Origin: Hahella sp. HN01
GTDB lineage: Bacteria; Pseudomonadota; Gammaproteobacteria; Pseudomonadales; Oleiphilaceae
NCBI RefSeq assembly: GCF_018986435.1
Contig: NZ_JAHMIN010000019.1
Location: 7,281 to 71,280, forward strand
Direction: 5' to 3'
Length of the DNA stretch: 64,000 nt
Shown one piece after another: positions 35,746 to 46,946 of the stretch (within the stretch, counting starts at the first letter, position 1; every line of letters begins with the position of its first letter). The translations under genes and the position numbers were made by a program. The notes under the pieces are model-generated. The model saw only the letters and a list, made by a program, of their open reading frames with translations. It searched no databases and was not told the origin of the DNA.

Positions 35746-36824
35746 ATGTCCAAGTCCCCCGCAACTTATCTGCAGTTGACCGATATCGATCAATACTTCG
35801 GCGATTTCCAGGCGTTGAAATCTGTTTCGCTGTCCGTGAATGAAGGCGAGTTCGTCTGTTTTCTGGGACCTTCAGGCTGCGGTAAGACCAGTTTGCTACG
35901 CATTATCGCTGGACTGGATGTCCTCAGTGCGGGACAAGTGAAGCAGGGCGGACGGGACATCACTCACGCGCCGGTGAAAGCGCGTGATTTTGGCATTGTG
36001 TTTCAATCCTATGCCCTGTTTCCCAATCTATCCGTGGCGGATAACGTCGGCTACGGCCTGAAGTCCCAAGGCGTGAAAGCGGATGAGCGTCGCCAGCGGG
36101 TGCGTGAGCTGCTGAGCGTAGTGGGCCTGGACGGCAGTGAAGAGAAATATCCTTCGCAACTGTCTGGCGGGCAGCAACAACGGGTCGCCCTCGCGCGGGC
36201 GTTGGCCACTTCCCCGGGTTTATTGCTGCTTGATGAGCCCCTGTCTGCGCTGGACGCCCGCGTGCGTGCGCATTTGCGGCAAGAGATCAAGCAGCTGCAT
36301 GCGCGGCTCGGTGTGACTACCATTATGGTCACCCATGATCAGGAGGAAGCGTTGACCATGGCGGACCGCATTGTGGTGATGAACCATGGCCGCATTGAGC
36401 AGGTCGGCTCCCCTCAGGATATCTATATCCATCCCCGCACGCCTTTTGTGGCGGAGTTTGTGGGAGAAATGAATTTTTTGCCCGGCCGCGTCGGCCCCAA
36501 TCACTCACTGCAGGCGGGCCCGGTGACATTGCAGTGCGCCCGCGCCGCGGATATGTCGGAGTCCTCCTCGGTCAAAATCGCTGTGCGTCCCGAGGATATC
36601 CGTCTGCGTCTGAACGGCGACCGCCACAATGTGCTCAGCGGTAGCGTGCTGGACATCCAGTTTCTCGGTTCCCGCGTCCGTTCGCGCCTCGCCCTGGACA
36701 GCCAGAACGCGGTACTGGTGGCGGATATTTCCATGAATGAGATGGCGGAGCTGGGATTGCGTCAGGGCCAGTCCGTGGAGTTTCAATTGCCTCGTGATCG
36801 CCTGCGCCTGTTCGCGGAGGCGTC

Positions 36825-36828
<4 letters not shown>
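35746..36828 (+). CDS. phnT: 2-aminoethylphosphonate ABC transporter, ATP-binding subunit
   Basis: A full ABC ATPase: Walker A GPSGCGKTS (~residues 43-51), Q-loop FQSYALFPNLSV, signature LSGGQQQRVALARAL, Walker B LLLLDEPLSALD and the switch His in MVTHDQEEAL. The C-terminal ~110 residues (~245-360) form the TOBE/MOP-like regulatory domain typical of iron/AEP/putrescine importers (GEMNFLPGRVG, VRPEDIRL). It energises uptake from the cytoplasmic face. The stop codon overlaps the start of phnU by four bases (ATGA), so the two are translationally coupled. Confidence 0.93.
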
Positions 36829-38546
<1,718 letters not shown>

Positions 38547-38599
38547 AGACCGCGATGGCGTCCCCAGGATTTTCTCTTTCGTTTTTTGAGGGCTCATTA

Positions 38600-39709
38600 A
38601 TGAACCAACCCAATTATTACCTGCTCACCCCCGGGCCGATCACCACCTCACGCACGGTAAAAGAAGCCATGCTGACGGACTGGGGCTCCTGGGATCAGGA
38701 CTTCAATCAGGTCACCCAGACGGTGCGGGATAAGTTGCTGGCCGTCGCCAATTCCCAGGACACCCATGTTTGCGTACCTTTGCAGGGCAGCGGCACTTTC
38801 GCCGTGGAGGCGACTTTGGGCACCCTGCTTGGTCCGCAGGACAAGCTGCTGGTGCTGATGAACGGCGCCTATGGACAACGCATCGCCAAAATCTGCGACT
38901 ACCTCAAGCGCCCCTACGTCTGCATCGACACCGGCGACTACCTGCCTCCCGACCCGAACGCCGTGGCGGAATTGCTGCGTCAGGACGCCAGCATCACCAC
39001 CGTGGCGGTGGTGCACTGCGAGACCAGCTCCGGGATTTTGAATCCCGTTGAGGCTATCGCGGAAGTGGTCAACGCCGCCGGCCGCAAGTTTATTATCGAC
39101 TCCATGAGCGCCTTTGGCGCCCTGCCCGCGGACGCCAGGCGACTGGGCTACGCTGCGCTGATTTCCTCCGCCAACAAATGCTTCGAAGGGGTACCCGGTT
39201 TTGGCTTCGCGCTGATTCGCCAGGACCTGCTGGAACAGGCCAAAGGCAACGCTCACTCGCTGAGCATGGACCTGTATGACCAGTGGGCTTATATGGAGAA
39301 AACCGGTCAATGGCGCTACACCCCGCCGACCCATACGGTAGCGGCGTTCGCTCAGGCGCTGCGGGAATATGAGATGGAAGGCGACGCCCCCGGACGTCTG
39401 GCCCGCTATACCCGTAACCGTGATCAACTCGTCGCCGGCATGCGCCAACTGGGCTTCCAGCCCCTACTGGAGGAACGCTGGCTGTCGCCCATCATCGTCA
39501 CCTTTTTATCGCCTGACGATCCCAACTTTGATTTCAAACGCTTCTATCAGGAACTGAAGCAGCGGGGCTTCGTGATCTATCCGGGCAAACTGACCCAGAC
39601 CGAAAGCTTCCGCATCGGCTGCATCGGCAAAATCGACACGCCGGAAGTGGCGCGCCTGCTGCAAGCCGTCAAAGACACCCTTATCGCTATGGAGATCTCA
39701 CTGTCATGA
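38600..39709 (+). CDS. phnW: 2-aminoethylphosphonate:pyruvate aminotransferase
   Basis: ATG 38600 opens with [20 protein letters not shown], the family hallmark (PGPxTTS..V). PLP-enzyme features: [11 protein letters not shown] (substrate/phosphate loop), [16 protein letters not shown], the Asp in [10 protein letters not shown] and the Schiff-base Lys in [15 protein letters not shown] (~residue 195). It converts AEP and pyruvate to phosphonoacetaldehyde and L-alanine in the cytoplasm. At 369 aa it is full length. It lies 53 bases after phnU and overlaps phnX by four bases. A GGACACCCA occurs in its coding sequence (38758; residues QDTH). Confidence 0.94.
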   Translation: MNQPNYYLLTPGPITTSRTVKEAMLTDWGSWDQDFNQVTQTVRDKLLAVANSQDTHVCVPLQGSGTFAVEATLGTLLGPQDKLLVLMNGAYGQRIAKICDYLKRPYVCIDTGDYLPPDPNAVAELLRQDASITTVAVVHCETSSGILNPVEAIAEVVNAAGRKFIIDSMSAFGALPADARRLGYAALISSANKCFEGVPGFGFALIRQDLLEQAKGNAHSLSMDLYDQWAYMEKTGQWRYTPPTHTVAAFAQALREYEMEGDAPGRLARYTRNRDQLVAGMRQLGFQPLLEERWLSPIIVTFLSPDDPNFDFKRFYQELKQRGFVIYPGKLTQTESFRIGCIGKIDTPEVARLLQAVKDTLIAMEISLS

Positions 39710-40590
39710 GTTACGCCTATCAACGTTTTTACCGCGGCCCCATTGAAGCCGTCATTTTCGACTGGGCCGGCACCACCTACGATTTCGGCTCGATGGCGCC
39801 GATTCGCGCCTTTCAGAATCTGTTCGCCGAGCAAGAAATTCCCATCACTCTGGCGGAAGCCCGTGAGCCGATGGGGACGGAGAAGCGTGAGCACATCACG
39901 CGAATCCTGACCATGCCGCGAGTGCGCGAAGCCTGGAGAGAAAAATACGGCGCGCTGGCGAGCGAGGCGGACATAGATCGCCTGTATCACGCCTTCGTGC
40001 CCATGCAGATCGAGGCCATTCGCGAATGCGCCCGCCCTATCCCCGGCCTGATGGAAACCGTCGCCTGGCTGGAGCGACGCAATATCAAAATCGGCGCGAA
40101 TACCGGCTATAACCGCGACATGCTGGACGTTCTGGCGGACATCGCCGCAGCCCAGGGCTATCGTCCCGGCAGCAATGTGTGCGCAACGGACGTCCCCAGA
40201 GGACGCCCTTATCCTCACATGAGTCTGAAGAACGCGTTGGAGCTGGGCGTCGGCGACGTGCGCGCCTGCATCAAAGTCGACGACACCCTGCCCGGCATTG
40301 AAGAAGGCCTGGCCGCAGGCATGTGGACCATCGGCGTCACCACCTCCGGCAATGAAGTCGGCTTAAGCCAGGAAGACTGGACCGCCTTGGACAGCGCCAG
40401 CAAAACCGTCCTGCGGGAACAGGCGCAAGAGCGTTTTCGTCGCGGCGGCGCCCACGTCATTATCGGCAGCGTGGCGGATCTGCCCGCCGCAGTAGAGTAT
40501 ATCGAACGCTGGCTGGCGCAAGGCCACGGCCCGGACACGACCGGTCTGGCGGGCGTCACCTTAACCGCAGCGGGAGTTTCCCTAAGGTGA
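39706..40590 (+). CDS. phnX: Phosphonoacetaldehyde hydrolase (phosphonatase)
   Basis: A HAD-family hydrolase with the phosphonatase motif set: [16 protein letters not shown] (nucleophile Asp and the following loop; the usual DxxGT becomes DWAGTT), cap-domain Schiff-base Lys in [20 protein letters not shown] (motif 2) and [22 protein letters not shown] (motif 4). It hydrolyses the C-P bond of phosphonoacetaldehyde to acetaldehyde and phosphate, completing the PhnW-PhnX pathway. The start overlaps the phnW stop (ATGA) and the end overlaps the next gene (GTGA). Length 294 aa is normal for a version with a short C-terminal extension. Confidence 0.94.
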   Translation: MSYAYQRFYRGPIEAVIFDWAGTTYDFGSMAPIRAFQNLFAEQEIPITLAEAREPMGTEKREHITRILTMPRVREAWREKYGALASEADIDRLYHAFVPMQIEAIRECARPIPGLMETVAWLERRNIKIGANTGYNRDMLDVLADIAAAQGYRPGSNVCATDVPRGRPYPHMSLKNALELGVGDVRACIKVDDTLPGIEEGLAAGMWTIGVTTSGNEVGLSQEDWTALDSASKTVLREQAQERFRRGGAHVIIGSVADLPAAVEYIERWLAQGHGPDTTGLAGVTLTAAGVSLR

Positions 40591-41510
40591 CATGGACGGC
40601 TTTGGTTTTGGTGCTGATTTCCGCTGTCGCCCATGCGGGCTGGAACTTCTATGGTAAGAAGTCCAGCCCCACCATCGCCTTTTTCTTTCTGGTGACCCTG
40701 TTCGGTTTTCTGCTGTTTGCGCCGATTCTGTTCGCGCATACACAACTGATCGCCGCCTTTGACGCCCGGATTCTGCTGCTGTTGCTGGCGACTGGCTTGT
40801 GTCAGGCCGTGTATTTGAGCGCTCTGGCGGCGGCTTATCAAGCCGGGGATATGTCCATTGCGTACCCCATTGCGCGCTCGTCGCCGCTGATTATCGTCTG
40901 CCTGACCGCCTTCGCTCTCGGTCAACGCGACAGCATCAGTGCGCAGGCGATAGTCGGCGTGGCGTTGATTGTAGGTGGGTGTCTGTTTATCCCCATGACC
41001 CGTTTCCGCGACCTGCGCTGGTCCAACTACGGCAACCGCACCACCGCCTTCGCCCTGCTGGCGGCGTTGGCCACCGCCGGATACTCCATTGTCGACGACG
41101 CCGCCACCAGTCAGATGCGAGGACTGCTCGATCCCATCAGCGGACGGCCCTGGGCGGACCCGCTCCAGGTGTCTTTGGTCTACGTCACCTTGCAGTGCCT
41201 GAGCGCTGCGCTATGGATGTCCTTGTTGATCGCTGTCGTCAGCAAAGAACGGAAGCGCTTGAAGCCGTTACTGCGTCACTCTTTGATGCGTTGCGCGGGT
41301 ACCGCCGCCTTTATGACGGGGGCCTATGCGCTGGTGATTCTGGCTATGGCGTTCGCCAGCAACGTCAGCTACGTGGTGGCGTTTCGTCAGGTCAGCATTC
41401 CCTTGGGCGTGCTAATGGCGGCGGTGGGGTTCAAGGAAAAACTCTATCCCCCCAAAGTCGCGGGCGTCTTCACCACCGTATGCGGGCTGGTCGCCGTGGC
41501 GCTTGGGTAA
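40587..41510 (+). CDS. EamA/DMT-family transporter in the phn cluster (307 aa)
   Basis: A GTG start overlaps the phnX stop, so it is coupled to the operon. About ten hydrophobic spans arranged as two EamA halves (LVLVLISAVAHAGWNFYGKKSS; YPIARSSPLIIVCLTAFALG in half 1; YVTLQCLSAALWMSLL and VSYVVAFRQVSIPLGVLMA in half 2). DMT proteins move small metabolites or export amino acids and related compounds. Its place after phnX suggests import or export of a phosphonate, alanine or another product of the pathway; which one cannot be told. It is full length. Confidence 0.82.
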   Translation: MTWTALVLVLISAVAHAGWNFYGKKSSPTIAFFFLVTLFGFLLFAPILFAHTQLIAAFDARILLLLLATGLCQAVYLSALAAAYQAGDMSIAYPIARSSPLIIVCLTAFALGQRDSISAQAIVGVALIVGGCLFIPMTRFRDLRWSNYGNRTTAFALLAALATAGYSIVDDAATSQMRGLLDPISGRPWADPLQVSLVYVTLQCLSAALWMSLLIAVVSKERKRLKPLLRHSLMRCAGTAAFMTGAYALVILAMAFASNVSYVVAFRQVSIPLGVLMAAVGFKEKLYPPKVAGVFTTVCGLVAVALG

Positions 41511-41535
41511 GGTCTGTTAACGTGATTGATGAAAG

Positions 41536-42774
41536 ATGATGAGTACAACAAATAGACATTTTGACGTCATTGTCATCGGCGCCGGTATCCTTGGATGCGC
41601 CAGCGCCGACTATTTAAGCGCGCAAGGACAGAAAGTCCTGTTGCTGGATCGACGCGCGCCCGCCAGCGCCACCACCAGCCAGGCCGCCGCCTTGTTGGGA
41701 CGCGCACGCGGCGACGCCACAGGGCTGGATATGGTCGACGAAACCTGGCGTGCGATTGAACGTCTGCAAACCAACCTGAAGGAAGACCTGGACCTGCGCG
41801 CCTGCGGCAGTCTGCACGCAGGCGTCAGCGCCGCCGCCAGCGCCAAAATTCACGCCCTGGCGGACGAGACGACCAAGCGTCACCGCGCCGCCCGTTATCT
41901 GGACACCCATGATTTGCAGGCGCGCCTCCCCTGGTTACAGGCGCCTAAGGACACCGTAGCGGTATTCGTCCCCGAAGACGGCTATATCGACCCCTATCAA
42001 CTGGCCAGCGCCTATCTGCGCCATGCTCGTCGCTGCGGCGCCAGGTTACAGCTCAATGCCGAGGTCGCGGAAATTCTGACGGACAGTCAAGGCGTCTGCG
42101 GCGTACGGTGCGCTGATGGCGTCAGCTATTATTCTCGACAGATTGTGGTGACGGGCGGTCCCTGGAGCGCGCTGCTATTGCGCCCTTTAGGACTGGCGCC
42201 CGCCATGGCGCCGGTGCGCAGTCAATATTGGATCTCCGCCCCGGACGCACGCATCCAGCCGGATACGCCGGTCCTGGTTCTGCCTGACGCCAACGCCTAT
42301 GCGCGCCCGGAAGTTGGCGGACTCTTATTCGGACTGCGTGACCGCCAGCGTGTGCATTGTTCGCCGGAGCAACTGCCGGAGGACATCCATCGCTTTAGTT
42401 TTGATCAGGACAGCGATGGTCTCGCGTCCCTGGAAGACGGCTATGAAAGCCTCCAGGGTTGGCTGCCCATGCTGGACGATTTAAGGATCGCCGCCTATGT
42501 CAGCGGCGTATCCAGCTACACCCCGGACGGACGTTTCCTGATCGGCGCCTTGGAAATCCCTGGATTGTGGCTGACGTCCGGATGCTGCGGCGGCGGTGTT
42601 GGCGCATCCGGCGGCTTTGGACGTCTGATCGCCGAACTCATCAGCGGCGCCAGGCCCTTTACCAACGCCAGCCTGTATGACCCGAATCGTTTTGACGCCC
42701 ACGACGTCAATCCATTTGATCCCGCCTTTCGACTGCGTTGCGCTTTAGCCCGTGAAGGCAAAGTCTCAGGCTAA
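41536..42774 (+). CDS. FAD-dependent amine/glycine oxidase-like enzyme, candidate N-methyl-AEP oxidase (PbfD-like)
   Basis: DadA/ThiO-type flavoenzyme: Rossmann start VIVIGAGILGCASADYLSAQG, LLDRRAPASATTSQAAALLG (FAD loop), a central substrate domain, and a C-terminal FAD closure GVSSYTPDGRFLIG...GLWLTSGCCGGGVGASGGFG. It is cytoplasmic. Members in phnW-containing clusters include enzymes that oxidise N-methyl-AEP to AEP (PbfD type). That role is inferred from neighbourhood and family and would feed PhnW. A glycine or sarcosine oxidase is the alternative. The start (41536 or 41539) has a weak ribosome site. A GGACACCCATGATTT match occurs at 41901. Confidence 0.8.
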   Translation: MMSTTNRHFDVIVIGAGILGCASADYLSAQGQKVLLLDRRAPASATTSQAAALLGRARGDATGLDMVDETWRAIERLQTNLKEDLDLRACGSLHAGVSAAASAKIHALADETTKRHRAARYLDTHDLQARLPWLQAPKDTVAVFVPEDGYIDPYQLASAYLRHARRCGARLQLNAEVAEILTDSQGVCGVRCADGVSYYSRQIVVTGGPWSALLLRPLGLAPAMAPVRSQYWISAPDARIQPDTPVLVLPDANAYARPEVGGLLFGLRDRQRVHCSPEQLPEDIHRFSFDQDSDGLASLEDGYESLQGWLPMLDDLRIAAYVSGVSSYTPDGRFLIGALEIPGLWLTSGCCGGGVGASGGFGRLIAELISGARPFTNASLYDPNRFDAHDVNPFDPAFRLRCALAREGKVSG

Positions 42775-42813
42775 TATTTGTTCTTTTTATGACTCACGAT
42801 GTTAGGTTTTTCT

Positions 42814-43488
42814 ATGCCCTTAGCGCTTTTTGATCTTGATAACACCCTGCTCGCCGGTGACAGCGCGCAAGCCTTTTCCGAATTTCTCGCCGCCCGGGAC
42901 GACATCGCCACGCCGCCCAACTTCCTGGAGCGCAATCAGGCTTTTATGGACGACTACGAAGCCGGGGCCCTGGATTTCAACGCCTACATGTCCTACACCC
43001 TCGCGCCACTGGTGGGAATGCCGCCAGCGCAACTGCAAACGCTGATCCACGCTTATCTGGACACCCTCATTAACGCCATGATCCCCTCACGCGCTCGCGC
43101 TCTTCTGGAAGAGCACCGCCGCGCCGGCGACCCTATCGCCATCGTTTCCGCCACCGGCGCGCATCTGGTAGAGCCAATCGCCGCGCGCCTTGGCGTGGAG
43201 CATGTGCTGGCGGTGGACATTGAGACTCGGGACGGCGTCATCACCGGCGCCCTTATCGGGACACCCACTTTTAGAGAAGGCAAAGTCATCCGGGTGCAGG
43301 CATGGGCGGCGCAGCAGGGCTGGGACTATCACAGCGCCGCGTTTTACAGCGATTCCCATAACGACCTGCCGCTGCTGGAGGCTGTCCGCCGCCCGGTAGC
43401 GGTTGATCCCGACCCGGTGCTGCGACGCATCGCCGCTGAGCGGAGCTGGGAAATCCTGTCGCTACGAGATGACAAGGCGCATTCATGA
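42814..43488 (+). CDS. HAD-IB family phosphatase (SerB-like) in the phn cluster (224 aa)
   Basis: The ATG at 42814 is preferred because AGGT lies upstream and the protein starts at motif 1 (LALFDLDNTLLAGDS). HAD-IB features: DLDNTLL (catalytic Asp pair), a small cap (FLERNQAFMDDYEAGALDFNAYM), IVSATGAHLV (motif 2), KVIRVQAWA (Lys) and YSDSHNDLPLLE (motif 4). This is the phosphoserine-phosphatase-like group with an Arg-rich tail (DPVLRRIAAERSWEILSL). Its substrate here is unknown; the cluster context suggests a phosphate ester produced from phosphonates. It overlaps the phnZ-like gene by four bases. Its coding sequence contains a GGACACCCACTTT match (43259). Confidence 0.83.
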   Translation: MPLALFDLDNTLLAGDSAQAFSEFLAARDDIATPPNFLERNQAFMDDYEAGALDFNAYMSYTLAPLVGMPPAQLQTLIHAYLDTLINAMIPSRARALLEEHRRAGDPIAIVSATGAHLVEPIAARLGVEHVLAVDIETRDGVITGALIGTPTFREGKVIRVQAWAAQQGWDYHSAAFYSDSHNDLPLLEAVRRPVAVDPDPVLRRIAAERSWEILSLRDDKAHS

Positions 43489-44051
43489 TAAGTCATCAAT
43501 TTCTGACCGAACTTGAGCGCCTGTTCAGCCTTTATGGAAACAGAAGCTACGGCGAACACTGCACTCAATACGAACACATGGCGCAATGCGCCTGGTGGGC
43601 GCAGCGACAAGGCGGCTCAAACGCGCTCATCGGAGCCGCCTTTCTACACGATGTCGGACACCTGCTGGCGGAAGATCTCGATCTGCCCGGCCGGGATCAG
43701 TGGGGCTATATCCATCACGATAGTCTCGCTGAGTCCTGGCTGCGGGAATACGGACTGCCGGACAGCCTGATCAGGCCTATCGGTATGCATGTGCAGGCGA
43801 AACGTTATCTGGTGGCGACCCGGCCTGAGTACGCCAAAGGATTATCCATCGCCAGCCAGGCCACCTTGTCTCAACAAGGCGGTCCGTTCACCGAAGAGCA
43901 ATGCCGCAAGTTTGAGGCTGCTCCCGCCTTTCATGACGCCATTCGCCTGAGGGAACTGGATGAGTTAGGCAAGGCGGAAGAGTTTGAATTGCCGCCGCTG
44001 AAAGAGTGGGTGTCCTGGTTAGAGCGGCATTTTAGCTATCAGGCTCAATGA
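43485..44051 (+). CDS. phnZ: PhnZ-like HD-domain phosphonate-associated oxygenase (188 aa)
   Basis: It matches the 'phosphonate-degradation-associated HD' family that includes PhnZ, a mixed-valence di-iron oxygenase cleaving 1-hydroxy-AEP to glycine and phosphate. The ligand set is visible: YGEHCTQYEH (gating Tyr/Glu and first His), HDVGH (His-Asp and later His), HVQAK (His and Lys four apart, as in PhnZ) and the Asp in LRELDELGK. It is last in the operon and starts inside the HAD stop codon. No PhnY (2-oxoglutarate oxygenase that makes 1-hydroxy-AEP) is encoded in the window, so the substrate may be environmental hydroxylated AEP. A TGGGTGTCC copy lies in the gene (44007). Confidence 0.85.
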   Translation: MISHQFLTELERLFSLYGNRSYGEHCTQYEHMAQCAWWAQRQGGSNALIGAAFLHDVGHLLAEDLDLPGRDQWGYIHHDSLAESWLREYGLPDSLIRPIGMHVQAKRYLVATRPEYAKGLSIASQATLSQQGGPFTEEQCRKFEAAPAFHDAIRLRELDELGKAEEFELPPLKEWVSWLERHFSYQAQ

Positions 44052-44210
44052 ACCATACTTGACAGTTTAAATTGTTTATATTCAATAGATTAACAACATA
44101 GCTTAAACCTATTTATAACAATAGATGAGACCCCTTTTTCTGGCTAATCGCTGGTATGCCTCGACTAATCATCGTTACCTTAAGATGGGTGTCCTGATAA
44201 GCAGCAGGGG

Positions 44211-44804
44211 TTACAGGTTGAGGCCCGCCACCGTTCGATTCTTGAACACGTCATCCTCAACCAGTTTGCAGATCTTGCCCGATTGGACATTGAAATTGAC
44301 GTAGCCAACGGACTCCAGCGGCATTTTGATCCACCAGGCGATAACGAAAGTGGCGGCGTATGCGTGGGTGGAGATGATAGTTTTGTCCCCTAGGGTCAGG
44401 CCGTCGAGAAAATCATAGATGCGGGAGACGAATTCTCGTTTGGTTTCGCCGCCGTCGATGACGGTATGATCCAAGCGATTGTCTCCCGCCACAGGAACGA
44501 TGCGCTCATCCAGCCATTGTTGCGGTCGCCCTTCGGCCACGCCGTAGGACATTTCTCTCAGTTGCGAAGTCAGCTCAACGGTTGAGTTGATCGCTGCAGC
44601 GATCCGATCTGCGGTTTGCGCCGCTCGTTTCAGGTCCGATGAATAAATATCCGCCTTGTGCGCATCCAAGAGTTGCAGGCGCTGTCCTAACTCGTCTGCA
44701 TCCTTGCGGCCCTTTTCTGTCAGCTCAGAGTCGTACCAGCCTCCCACCCGTTTGTCGACATGATGTTGGGATTCGGTGTGAGTGACGACATACAGTTCTT
44801 TCAT
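44211..44804 (-). CDS. Histidine-phosphatase-superfamily protein with THTE in place of RHGE (197 aa)
   Basis: A phosphoglycerate-mutase-like fold: VVTHTES (His9 nucleophile), GWYDSELTEKGRKDADELGQRL, SSDLKRAAQTA (second Arg), a Glu in MSYGVAEGRP and the last His in IISTHAYA. The usual first motif is R-H-G-E; here Thr8 replaces the Arg and Thr10 the Gly. The other three catalytic positions remain, so activity may be altered or the substrate unusual. It is cytoplasmic. The gene stands alone, downstream of a TGGGTGTCC element at 44186 that lies between it and the phn operon. The substrate is unknown. Confidence 0.75.
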   Translation of the reverse strand: MKELYVVTHTESQHHVDKRVGGWYDSELTEKGRKDADELGQRLQLLDAHKADIYSSDLKRAAQTADRIAAAINSTVELTSQLREMSYGVAEGRPQQWLDERIVPVAGDNRLDHTVIDGGETKREFVSRIYDFLDGLTLGDKTIISTHAYAATFVIAWWIKMPLESVGYVNFNVQSGKICKLVEDDVFKNRTVAGLNL

Positions 44805-44950
44805 ATGGAGTCCATATATATCATAGAGTTAGAAGGGAAAGTAAAAGCCAGACTACGATAGTCCTTTGCTCTTTGGTAGTGCTTAGATATGGAAAAATAA
44901 GGATTGTGATCGCTAACTGGCTTTCTTAAGTCCAGACCTGTTTATCTAAA

Positions 44951-45760
44951 TCATGGCGACTCAGGGGGTTGTGATGTAGCCATGGGATTGAACTGTGCGG
45001 TCAGACCTTCTTTCCGCATCGCCGTCAACGTCGCCTCCAGAGCGGGCGCCAGGTCCTGATTGCGCTTGTGCACATACAAATAGGTCGGGACGCTTTCCAG
45101 CACACCGGCTTTGTGAATGCTGGCGTGATAAAACTCCTCCGCGTGCAGCAACGGATCGACCACAAAGTCGAGATCGATGTACAGATCCGTCCGCCTCGCC
45201 TGCAGGCGGCGCAAGCCCAGGTTGGCGTTGGCGACGAATTCCACCGGGCCCAGCTGCTTGATTTTAGGAAGTTCTTCCTCACAGTTCCTGACGCCTAAGC
45301 GGCAATCCACTCGCAAACCCTGTCCAGCGAGGCTACGCCAGCCGTTCACCCGCAAACCGGGAGACAACGCATAAGCGGTAAAGCTCACCTCCCACAAAGG
45401 CGCGTTGATTCTTATCAGGTTCGGGTGCGCCGCTTCATACCCCGCCACGCGGCTGGGCAAACCGTCCACCAGGCCAGAGTTAGCCAGCGCGCCACAGCGC
45501 TTGGAGGGGAAGGTTTTCATCTCAAACTCCAAGTTGAGGCGGCGAAACACTTCGGTATAGAACAGCTTGTACTGGCGACCCTGTTCGGTTTCCGCCACTT
45601 GAGAAGACACCACCAGCACCATTTTGCGGGCGGCATAGGTGGACGTTGTACTGAGAGCGAGAACACAACCGAGCAACATCAGGCGCAACGCCAATAGACG
45701 GGATGCGCGGCTTCCAGATATGAGCATGAGGCAGAACGGCATCAATCGGCGGACAAACAT
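44951..45760 (-). CDS. Periplasmic solute-binding-type protein (269 aa)
   Basis: A long N-terminal signal (~1-43, hydrophobic LLALRLMLLGCVLALSTTSTYA) is followed by a substrate-binding fold of the SBP_bac_3 kind: MVLVVSSQVAETEQGRQYKLFYTEVFRRL, EMKTFPSKRCGALANSGLVDGLPSR, NAPLWEVSFTAYAL and NLGLRRLQARRTDLYIDLDFV. No ABC partner genes adjoin, as is common for stand-alone binding proteins that act as sensors or in conjunction with diguanylate cyclases. The ligand is unknown. The start could also be at an internal Met near the hydrophobic core. Confidence 0.7.
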   Translation of the reverse strand: MFVRRLMPFCLMLISGSRASRLLALRLMLLGCVLALSTTSTYAARKMVLVVSSQVAETEQGRQYKLFYTEVFRRLNLEFEMKTFPSKRCGALANSGLVDGLPSRVAGYEAAHPNLIRINAPLWEVSFTAYALSPGLRVNGWRSLAGQGLRVDCRLGVRNCEEELPKIKQLGPVEFVANANLGLRRLQARRTDLYIDLDFVVDPLLHAEEFYHASIHKAGVLESVPTYLYVHKRNQDLAPALEATLTAMRKEGLTAQFNPMATSQPPESP

Positions 45761-45808
45761 ACTTCAAGCATAGTTGGAAAACGTAATGACGCCATGCTCG
45801 CGCAAGCC

Positions 45809-46327
45809 TCAGGCGATATCCTGCTTGAAACGGCTCATGGGAAAACGTGAGCCAGGGCATTGCGTCGACTCCCCCGGAGTCATGCCATGGCCCGTGACAT
45901 TCGCGGCGGGAATGTCGTAGCGGGTCATCAATGTCCGGGTCAGCTTGACTAAAGCCTGGTACTGAGGCTCAGGCACGTCGCGTTTTTCAAAGTCGCCAAT
46001 CAAACAGACGCCAATGCCAAGAAAGTTACGCGTCAGATTATTCAGCGTCAGATGCCCGCCCCAGATGTCATATTCCTGTCGCCAGTCGCTGGCCACTTCT
46101 CCCATAGCGAGTCCATGACCGTTGCCGATGACGTAGTGATAAGGAATGGCATGAATGGGATCGTGAGGCTGCCGCTCTCGATGCACCCGTTGCAGAAGCG
46201 CGATATCTCCAGAAGCGCCGCCGCTGTGGTGAATAACGATATAGCGCCAGCGACGCGGCCAGCTCCAGACTCCCAGCCCCGCCGCCGCAAGCAGCGACGA
46301 GGCGAGAATAAACTTGCGGCGATTCAT
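45809..46327 (-). CDS. Membrane-anchored N-acetylmuramoyl-L-alanine amidase (Amidase_2, 172 aa)
   Basis: An N-terminal anchor or Tat-like signal (MNRRKFILASSLLAAAGLG, residues 1-19) precedes an Amidase_2/PGRP fold. Zinc ligands: His in YIVIHHSGG (~35), His in TGHGMTPG (~143), Cys in STQCPG (~152). Substrate face residues GVCLIGDFE and YHYVIGNG are also present. The enzyme cleaves the lactyl-amide bond between MurNAc and L-Ala in the periplasm. The twin-Arg-like start (NRRKF) suggests Tat export, which is unusual for this group. It sits 48 bases upstream of the solute-binding gene and may be co-transcribed with it. Confidence 0.82.
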   Translation of the reverse strand: MNRRKFILASSLLAAAGLGVWSWPRRWRYIVIHHSGGASGDIALLQRVHRERQPHDPIHAIPYHYVIGNGHGLAMGEVASDWRQEYDIWGGHLTLNNLTRNFLGIGVCLIGDFEKRDVPEPQYQALVKLTRTLMTRYDIPAANVTGHGMTPGESTQCPGSRFPMSRFKQDIA

Positions 46328-46525
46328 AAGGTTCGTAGCGGCCTCGTCCTTCCCGGTGTTCCTGGCGCCTGGGATTGATACAGCGGCTTACTATATCTCG
46401 CTTACTAATGCTTACCAGCACTTACCAGGACACCCATATTAGTCGAAGCGTTCAGTACTACCTTCTCCTCTATCGCCGCGCAAGTTAAACGTCATTCAGC
46501 CGTCCGTTCTACGCTTTGTGACGGT

Positions 46526-46828
46526 TCAGGCTGCGCTCAAATTACGACTTGCTTCGGGCGCTTCAAAGACGTGATACGCTTCAGGTCCAAAGGGGTCGAG
46601 CGCCGTATCAAGGTGGCAGTAGTTCTCTGGCACCGGTTCCCCTGACATCACCACGTAAAACAGCCGGGGTTGCGAAGGTATTTCCACCGCCAAGGGTTCC
46701 TCTACCCAGATAAACACCGCTTTCTCCGTCACCAGATATTCAGAGCGAACAATCCGGCTGCCTTCTCGCAGCATGATACGATTGGCGGTTTGCGGCCCTT
46801 CAAGACGATATTTGTGGATAGCTTTCAT
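46526..46828 (-). CDS. Small conserved hypothetical protein (100 aa)
   Basis: Begins MKAIHKYRLEGPQTANRIMLREGSRIVRSEY, resembling the short beta-rich DUF7352-like proteins (MKAIHKYRL...G..I..V......LW). Beta strands alternate with a conserved Trp-Val-Glu. There is no signal or membrane segment. The function is unknown; relatives occur in phage and chromosomal contexts. It is flanked upstream by the NhaR-like gene at 46947 on the same strand, 118 bases away. Confidence 0.6.
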   Translation of the reverse strand: MKAIHKYRLEGPQTANRIMLREGSRIVRSEYLVTEKAVFIWVEEPLAVEIPSQPRLFYVVMSGEPVPENYCHLDTALDPFGPEAYHVFEAPEASRNLSAA

Positions 46829-46946
46829 CATAACGTTTACCTGTTGCTTGCTTCGGTTTCAGTCTGGCAAAGCTAACAGATCGAGAAAAGCAGTTTTAAA
46901 CGTCGTTTTAATACGGTTTTTTCGATCTCAAAGCCTTTTTAGATAC

